Positions 6,543 through 9,745 of a DNA stretch of 9,745 bases are shown in pieces. The stretch spans positions 1 to 9,745 of the forward strand of contig VBJR01000252.1 in assembly GCA_005880175.1 (NCBI GenBank), read 5' to 3'. The notes below the pieces were generated by a model. That model made no database searches. It was not told the DNA's origin and was given only the letters and a program-made list of their open reading frames with translations. Positions within the stretch are counted from its first letter, which is position 1, and each line of letters starts with the position of its first letter. A program made the translations under genes and the position numbers. Source of the DNA: Chloroflexota bacterium (GTDB lineage Bacteria > Chloroflexota > Dormibacteria > Dormibacterales > Dormibacteraceae).

Positions 6543-7036
6543 GACAGCACCGGGGACGTCTTCATGACGCAGTACTCCGTGAGCGTGAGGGACGCCGACT
6601 GGTACCCGGTCGGGGTGACGTACTGCCACTTGATCCACACCCCGATGGACACCTCGTTGGGCGGCGTCTGCGCCCGGGCCGAGGCCGGGAAGCCCTGGGA
6701 CAGCTGGTTGCAGGCGCCGTCGTAGCGGTCGTACGGGTTGACGGCCGAGGTGAAGGAGCCGTCGCTCGCCGCGCCGGTGACGTCGGCCCGGTAGATATCG
6801 ACCTCGGTGACGGTTCCGTAGACCAGGCCGCTGCCGAGGACCGCCGCGAGCCTCGCGCCCTGGCGCGCGGCGTAGGCGGCGACGACCTTGTCCACGATCA
6901 GGATGCCGACGTTGAACGTCCCGAAGAGCAGCACCAGCAGCGTGGGGAGGACGAGCGCCAGCTCGACGGCCGCCTGGCCGGCCTGGCGCCGGGAGCGGAC
7001 CCCGGGGTCAGTAGGTCTGCGGTTCGAGCCGGACAT
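6539..7036 (-). CDS. TadE-like pseudopilin 2
   Basis: This 165-aa protein starts at ATG 7036 with AGGCG five bases upstream; it overlaps the upstream TadE-like gene by 29 bp. The N-terminus carries the pseudopilin-type motif AG-QAAVELAL: G20, then E25 at +5 of the presumed prepilin-peptidase cut. The hydrophobic helix LVLPTLLVLLFGTFNVGILI follows. The ectodomain has AAYAARQGARLAAVLG, typical of TadE. It shares GTVTEVDIYRADVTG and NPYDRYDGA with its neighbour's ATVTEIDIYR and YNRYRLDGS, so the pair look like diverged tandem duplicates. TadE-family proteins are minor pseudopilins exported and assembled with the Tad/Flp machinery. The ATPase, platform and prepilin peptidase genes are not in this window, so they must be encoded elsewhere. 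Confidence 0.85.
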   Translation of the reverse strand: MSGSNRRPTDPGVRSRRQAGQAAVELALVLPTLLVLLFGTFNVGILIVDKVVAAYAARQGARLAAVLGSGLVYGTVTEVDIYRADVTGAASDGSFTSAVNPYDRYDGACNQLSQGFPASARAQTPPNEVSIGVWIKWQYVTPTGYQSASLTLTEYCVMKTSPVLS

Positions 7037-7541
7037 CGAACGCCTGCGACAGCTGCATCGGGGCCGCGCCGAGCAGCCGCCCGCTGGCCCACTGGTACTG
7101 GTAGGTGATCGAGAGACCCAGGAAGTCGGTGAAGCCCTGGCGAACGTTGCGGACCGCGGGCTGCCAGGTGACGGAGATCGCGCTGCCGTCCAGCCGGTAG
7201 CGGTTGTACGCGGTCGCGTCGACGCTGAGCTGGCCGTTGGACTGCGCCTTGAGGCGGTAGATGTCGATCTCGGTCACCGTGGCCAGCGAGGTGGAGCCCA
7301 GCGGCCCGGTCCGGATCGCCTGGATGGCCTGGGTGTCCGCGTTCGCGGCATTGCCGAGCTCGGCGTCCCGGATGGCGCCCTGGCCGGCCGCGAACCGCGA
7401 CGTTCCGATCGTGAACAGCAGCAGGGCGCCCTCCAGCACGGCGAAGATCAGGAACAGCGCGATGGGAGCGACGAACGCGAACTCCACCAGCGCCTGACCC
7501 CGGTCGCGGTGCTGGGAGGATCGACGTCGCGGTGCGTCCAC
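7008..7541 (-). CDS. TadE-like pseudopilin 1
   Basis: This 177-aa protein uses GTG at 7541, the nearest start that leaves a short basic leader before the pseudopilin motif. Only a weak AGG-type ribosome site is seen. The motif is RG-QALVEFAF: G15 and then E20 at +5, as in prepilin-peptidase substrates. It is followed by the helix VAPIALFLIFAVLEGALLLF and then FAAGQGAIRDAELG, the usual TadE continuation. The ectodomain includes ATVTEIDIYR, shared with the second TadE-like protein. This is the first recognisable gene of the minus-strand pilus cluster. Its frame is open upstream to 8054 and contains a PAS-like segment, but the joining region has poor protein-like character, so I do not treat it as a PAS-TadE fusion. 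Confidence 0.85.
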   Translation of the reverse strand: MDAPRRRSSQHRDRGQALVEFAFVAPIALFLIFAVLEGALLLFTIGTSRFAAGQGAIRDAELGNAANADTQAIQAIRTGPLGSTSLATVTEIDIYRLKAQSNGQLSVDATAYNRYRLDGSAISVTWQPAVRNVRQGFTDFLGLSITYQYQWASGRLLGAAPMQLSQAFDVRLEPQTY

Positions 7542-7677
7542 TCTGTCGCAGCCTGGCGCAGGCCGCCGCGCGGCCCGCCGTCGGGACGGCGTCGGCGGGC
7601 GATCGACTGCCCGTGGTCCCTCCGGCGCGCGTGCGGATGGCATCCGTCGCGAGGCGGCGCAGGGCGAGCACGCCCGC

Positions 7678-7935
7678 CTGCGACCGGTGTCGTCCAGGCC
7701 GAACGCGACCCGGCCGGTGACGTCCCCGTCGCGGTCGCGGAGCGGGATCGACGCGATCGACAGCCAGCCCGTCGTCCGGTCGGGGCGGACGTGGCGGTTG
7801 CGCCACCGCACGACGTCCCGCCGCTCGCCGGTCGCGGCGAGGATCCGCGAGCGGCCCTTCGCCAGCACGGCGGGGTCCGCGTTCTCGAGCAGGGACCGGC
7901 CGACCCGGTCGCCGAGCACCCACAGGGTCGGCGTC
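7678..7935 (-). pseudogene. PAS-domain remnant, truncated and apparently frameshifted
   Basis: In the same frame as TadE-like 1, this segment encodes a typical C-terminal PAS half: VGRSLLENADP, a charged helix, ERRDVVRWRNRHVRPD, TTGWLSIASIPLRDRDGDV and then VAFGLDDTGRRR, equivalent to the familiar D-I/V-T-E-R ending. Third codon positions are strongly G/C here. The first part of a PAS domain is missing on the upstream side, where the divergent response regulator begins. After DDTGRR, good coding character moves to another minus-strand frame (GVLALRRLATDAIR), as if one base were lost near 7676. A GTG at 7919 could start a short protein, but no complete sensor protein can be read. Most likely this is the decayed remains of a PAS-containing signalling gene. 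A short functional PAS protein is possible. Confidence 0.45.
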
Positions 7936-8005
7936 CATGGCCCTGCCGACAAAGGCTGGACAACGGTCGGGCCGGCGGGCAAAGCCGAATCCGCGAGCGG
8001 GAATC

Positions 8006-8035
8006 TTGACACCGCATCCGCGCCTGCCCGAGATT
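8006..8035 (+). promoter_or_regulatory. Candidate promoter for the response regulator-phosphatase pair
   Basis: A perfect -35 consensus, TTGACA, lies at 8006-8011. An 18-bp spacer leads to GAGATT (8030-8035), a weak -10 match. Transcription would begin a few bases before the ATG at 8048, giving an almost leaderless mRNA. This agrees with the absence of a clear Shine-Dalgarno sequence. The -10 weakness keeps confidence low. Confidence 0.35.
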
Positions 8036-8047
8036 TGGCGTGCGGGC

Positions 8048-8416
8048 ATGGCACGGATCCTGGTGGTGGACGACAGCGTGGTCGTCCGGCGCATGCTCGG
8101 CCTGGTCCTGGAGCGGGCGGGCCACGACGTCAGCTTCGCCGTCGATGGCGAGGAGGGCCTGCGGGCGACGGCGAGCATCGCGCCGGACCTCCTGATCACG
8201 GACCTGGAGATGCCCGAGCTCGACGGCATCGGCCTGGTCCGGGCCCTGCGCGCCGACCCGGCGCTGGCGGCCATCCCCGTCGTCCTGCTGACGGCCAGCG
8301 GCGACGAGGCGCACCACCGCGCCGCCGGCGAGGTCCAGGTGGAGGGCTTCGCCACCAAGCCGATCCGCTCCACCGAGGTGGTCGACCTGGTCGCCTCGCT
8401 GCTCAGGGGCCGGTGA
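8048..8416 (+). CDS. Single-domain (CheY-like) response regulator
   Basis: This 122-aa protein is a stand-alone receiver domain with no output domain. It begins MARILVVDD with the acidic pocket D8-D9. The phosphoacceptor is D52 in LLITDLEMPELDG, the switch residue T82 in VVLLTASGD, and the conserved K104 in FATKPI. A longer upstream start (7937) adds a non-protein-like leader and is rejected. No Shine-Dalgarno is obvious before 8048. Its TGA overlaps the GTG of the GAF-SpoIIE phosphatase (GTGA), so the two are co-translated. The receiver probably controls that phosphatase, or takes part in a phosphorelay with a kinase elsewhere. In other bacteria, receivers fused to SpoIIE domains drive partner-switching; here the two are separate chains. 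Confidence 0.92.
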   Translation: MARILVVDDSVVVRRMLGLVLERAGHDVSFAVDGEEGLRATASIAPDLLITDLEMPELDGIGLVRALRADPALAAIPVVLLTASGDEAHHRAAGEVQVEGFATKPIRSTEVVDLVASLLRGR

Positions 8417-9651
8417 CCCGGCGCCCCCCCGATCGGGACGACGAGCTCGACGCGCTCACCTCGGAGCTGATCGAGGTCCAGGACCAGCTGCTCGCCATCT
8501 ACGAGCTGGCCCAGGTCATGCGCGGCCAGCTCGAGCCGGAGCCGCTCCTCGACGCGCTGGTCGGCGAGGCGGGGAAGCTCGTCCGGGCCGAGGGCGGGTT
8601 CGCGGCCCTGGAGCCGGCGGCCGGCGTCCCCCTCCTGGTGCGCTCGCCCGGATCGCCGCTCGACCTGCCCGGCGAGCGGGAGCTGGCACGGGCGTTCGGG
8701 ACCGGCCTGGCGCCGGCGGTGAGCGCGCTGCTCGACGGGCGCCGGGTCCTGATGGTCCCCATCCCGCTCCGCACGCGTCCGAGCGGGGTCCTGGGCCTGG
8801 TGTCGCCTCCGGGCTCCGGCTTCGACATGCCGAAGCAGAAGCTGGCCACCGCGCTCGCCGCGCTCGCGGGGGCACAGCTCGAAGGGGTGCTGCTGTACCA
8901 GGAGACACTGCGCCGCACCCGCGTGGAGCTGGAGTTCGAGCTGGCCCGCTGGGTGCAGGCCGGCCTCACCCCGCCCCCGCCGGCCTGCGTGCCCGGACTT
9001 GACGTCTTCGCCGAGTCGCGCGCCGCCCTCGCGGTGGGCGGCGACTTCTTCGACTTCCACACCCGCCACGACGGCCGGCTGGTCTGCGTGCTGGGCGACG
9101 TCGCCGGGAAGGGCGTGCCGGCCGCCCTGCTGGTGGCGATGGCGCGCGCGAGCATCCGGACCGCCTCGCGCGACCCGGCCAGCGACCCGGCGGCGGTGCT
9201 CGGCGCCGCCAACGCCGAGCTGGGCGAGGACTTCGGCCGGCTGGGCCTGTTCGCGACGGTATTCATCGCCAGAGTCGAGCCGGGCGCCGCCTCGCTGCTG
9301 GTCGCCAACGCCGGGCACTCGCCGGTCGTCTACCGGCCGGCGGGGGGCACGGCGCGGCTGGTCCGCGCCCAGGCGCCGCCCCTCGGGATCCTGCCCGAGT
9401 GGGGCGATGCCAGCCGCTCGCTGCGCCTGGGCCGGGACGACATGCTGGTCGCGGCCACCGACGGGTTCAGCGAGGCGGAGCGCGAGGGGACCGGCGAGCT
9501 GTTCGGGTACGACCGCGTGCTGGATCTGACCGAGCGCTGCGCGGGCCTCAGCGCGGCGGAGGTCGCGGCCGCGTTCTTCGCGGCCACAGACGAGTTCAGC
9601 GCGGGCGTACCGGGCGACGACCGGACGGTGCTGGTGCTGCGCGGCGTCTGA
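8413..9651 (+). CDS. GAF-domain SpoIIE-type (PPM) serine/threonine phosphatase
   Basis: GTG at 8413 overlaps the regulator's stop and has AGGGG just upstream; it gives 412 aa. Residues 10-35 form an amphipathic helix (ELDALTSELIEVQDQLLAIY). A GAF-like sensory domain occupies about 25-165, then a connecting helix ETLRRTRVELEFELARWVQAG. The C-terminal PPM/SpoIIE phosphatase spans about 190-410. Metal-binding and core motifs are all present: VGGDFFDF (D211, D214), GDVAGKGVPAALL (D229), FATVFIARVEPG, NAGHSP, PLGI, AATDGFSE (D350) and GDDRTVLVLR (D402, D403). Such enzymes dephosphorylate anti-sigma antagonists (STAS proteins) in partner-switching pathways; no STAS or anti-sigma gene is visible here. 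The domain looks catalytically intact. The stop TGA coincides with the left flank of repeat copy 2. Confidence 0.92.
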   Translation: MTRRPPDRDDELDALTSELIEVQDQLLAIYELAQVMRGQLEPEPLLDALVGEAGKLVRAEGGFAALEPAAGVPLLVRSPGSPLDLPGERELARAFGTGLAPAVSALLDGRRVLMVPIPLRTRPSGVLGLVSPPGSGFDMPKQKLATALAALAGAQLEGVLLYQETLRRTRVELEFELARWVQAGLTPPPPACVPGLDVFAESRAALAVGGDFFDFHTRHDGRLVCVLGDVAGKGVPAALLVAMARASIRTASRDPASDPAAVLGAANAELGEDFGRLGLFATVFIARVEPGAASLLVANAGHSPVVYRPAGGTARLVRAQAPPLGILPEWGDASRSLRLGRDDMLVAATDGFSEAEREGTGELFGYDRVLDLTERCAGLSAAEVAAAFFAATDEFSAGVPGDDRTVLVLRGV

Positions 9652-9718
9652 GCCGGATTCCACCGACGGAGGCGGACGTGGCGCCGAGTCGCCGACTGTT
9701 CGGTGGAATCCGGCTGAG
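9648..9718. mobile_element. 63-bp MITE-like element, copy 2, with flanking direct repeat
   Basis: The core 9652-9714 is identical to 4354-4416 and has the same 15-bp terminal inverted repeats (9652-9666 and 9700-9714). The flanks are CTGAG on both sides (9648-9652 and 9714-9718) where copy 1 has CTCAG on both sides. The left TGA (9649-9651) is the stop codon of the phosphatase gene. Its position at the 3' end of the operon means the long stem could also act as a transcript end or mRNA stabiliser. Confidence 0.8.
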
Positions 9719-9729
9719 CCTGCTCAGCC
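9712..9729. terminator. Short hairpin at the right edge of repeat copy 2
   Basis: GGCTGAGC (9712-9719) and GCTCAGCC (9722-9729) are perfect 8-bp inverted repeats separated by two bases; with so tight a loop the innermost pairs would open. It lies directly after the phosphatase gene and the mobile element. No T-run follows on either strand, so a terminator role is uncertain. Confidence 0.3.
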
Positions 9730-9745
9730 CAGGAACCGGGCGCCC

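Noticed and set aside
4536..6725. Plus-strand open frame of 729 codons opposite the TadG-like gene
   Set aside because: Repetitive Val/Arg/Gly/Asp antisense translation. The minus strand shows a genuine TadG-like N-terminus and GTGA coupling.
7687..8412. N-terminal extension of the phosphatase frame upstream of GTG 8413
   Set aside because: The extension runs through the response regulator in another frame and has no protein-like character. The GTGA overlap marks the real start.
6898..9663. Minus-strand open frame of 921 codons across the phosphatase and regulator
   Set aside because: It is antisense to genes with intact catalytic motifs and lacks any domain character, apart from a short stretch near the PAS remnant that is treated separately.
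9724..9745. Possible 3' end of a convergent minus-strand gene (reads G-A-R-F-L-G-stop)
   Set aside because: Only six codons are visible before the window edge, which is too little to support a gene.
1..9745. CRISPR array, tRNA or rRNA genes
   Set aside because: I saw no regularly spaced repeats and nothing resembling a tRNA cloverleaf or rRNA sequence by eye; a covariance-model scan would be needed to exclude small RNAs.

Overview
The window is very GC-rich with strong G/C preference at third codon positions. It carries TadE/TadG-type pilus proteins, polytopic GT87 and GT39-like envelope glycosyltransferases, a SpoIIE-type phosphatase and a short sortase-like protein. That mix fits a soil or groundwater Chloroflexota lineage (Limnocylindria-like or Dormibacterota-like) or an actinomycete; Chloroflexota is my preference, but no rRNA or marker gene settles it. 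GTG starts and stop/start overlaps (GTGA, TGATG) are common.

Layout. (1) Positions 1-1583, minus strand: a tightly packed operon running right to left. It encodes a membrane-anchored sortase-like protein, a 107-aa protein with three CxxC-type cysteine pairs, an OmpR/PhoB-family response regulator, and the first codons of a further gene that leaves the window. (2) Positions 1825-4420: a plus-strand GT87-like membrane glycosyltransferase and a minus-strand GT39-like membrane protein, convergent and overlapping by 113 bp at their 3' ends. (3) Positions 4417-7541, minus strand: two tandem TadE-like pseudopilins, a large TadG-like protein and a small uncharacterised ORF. (4) Positions 7542-8047: a gene-poor stretch holding a truncated PAS-domain remnant and a candidate promoter. 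(5) Positions 8048-9651, plus strand: a single-domain response regulator translationally coupled to a GAF-SpoIIE protein phosphatase.

The main discovery is a 63-bp element present twice (4354-4416 and 9652-9714). The copies are identical, with perfect 15-bp terminal inverted repeats. Copy 1 is flanked on both sides by CTCAG and copy 2 on both sides by CTGAG. The only differences between the two 71-bp blocks are the central bases of these flanks, and those agree within each copy. This is the signature expected of target-site duplication (TNA or CTNAG) by a very small non-autonomous transposable element. Both copies lie exactly on a TGA stop codon of the preceding gene. Copy 1 also abuts the apparent 5' end of the GT39-like gene, whose first membrane helix has no ordinary start codon.

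Functionally the window combines cell-surface building (pilins, glycosyltransferases, sortase-like protein) with signalling (two response regulators and a phosphatase). Linking these modules to each other is inference from proximity only.
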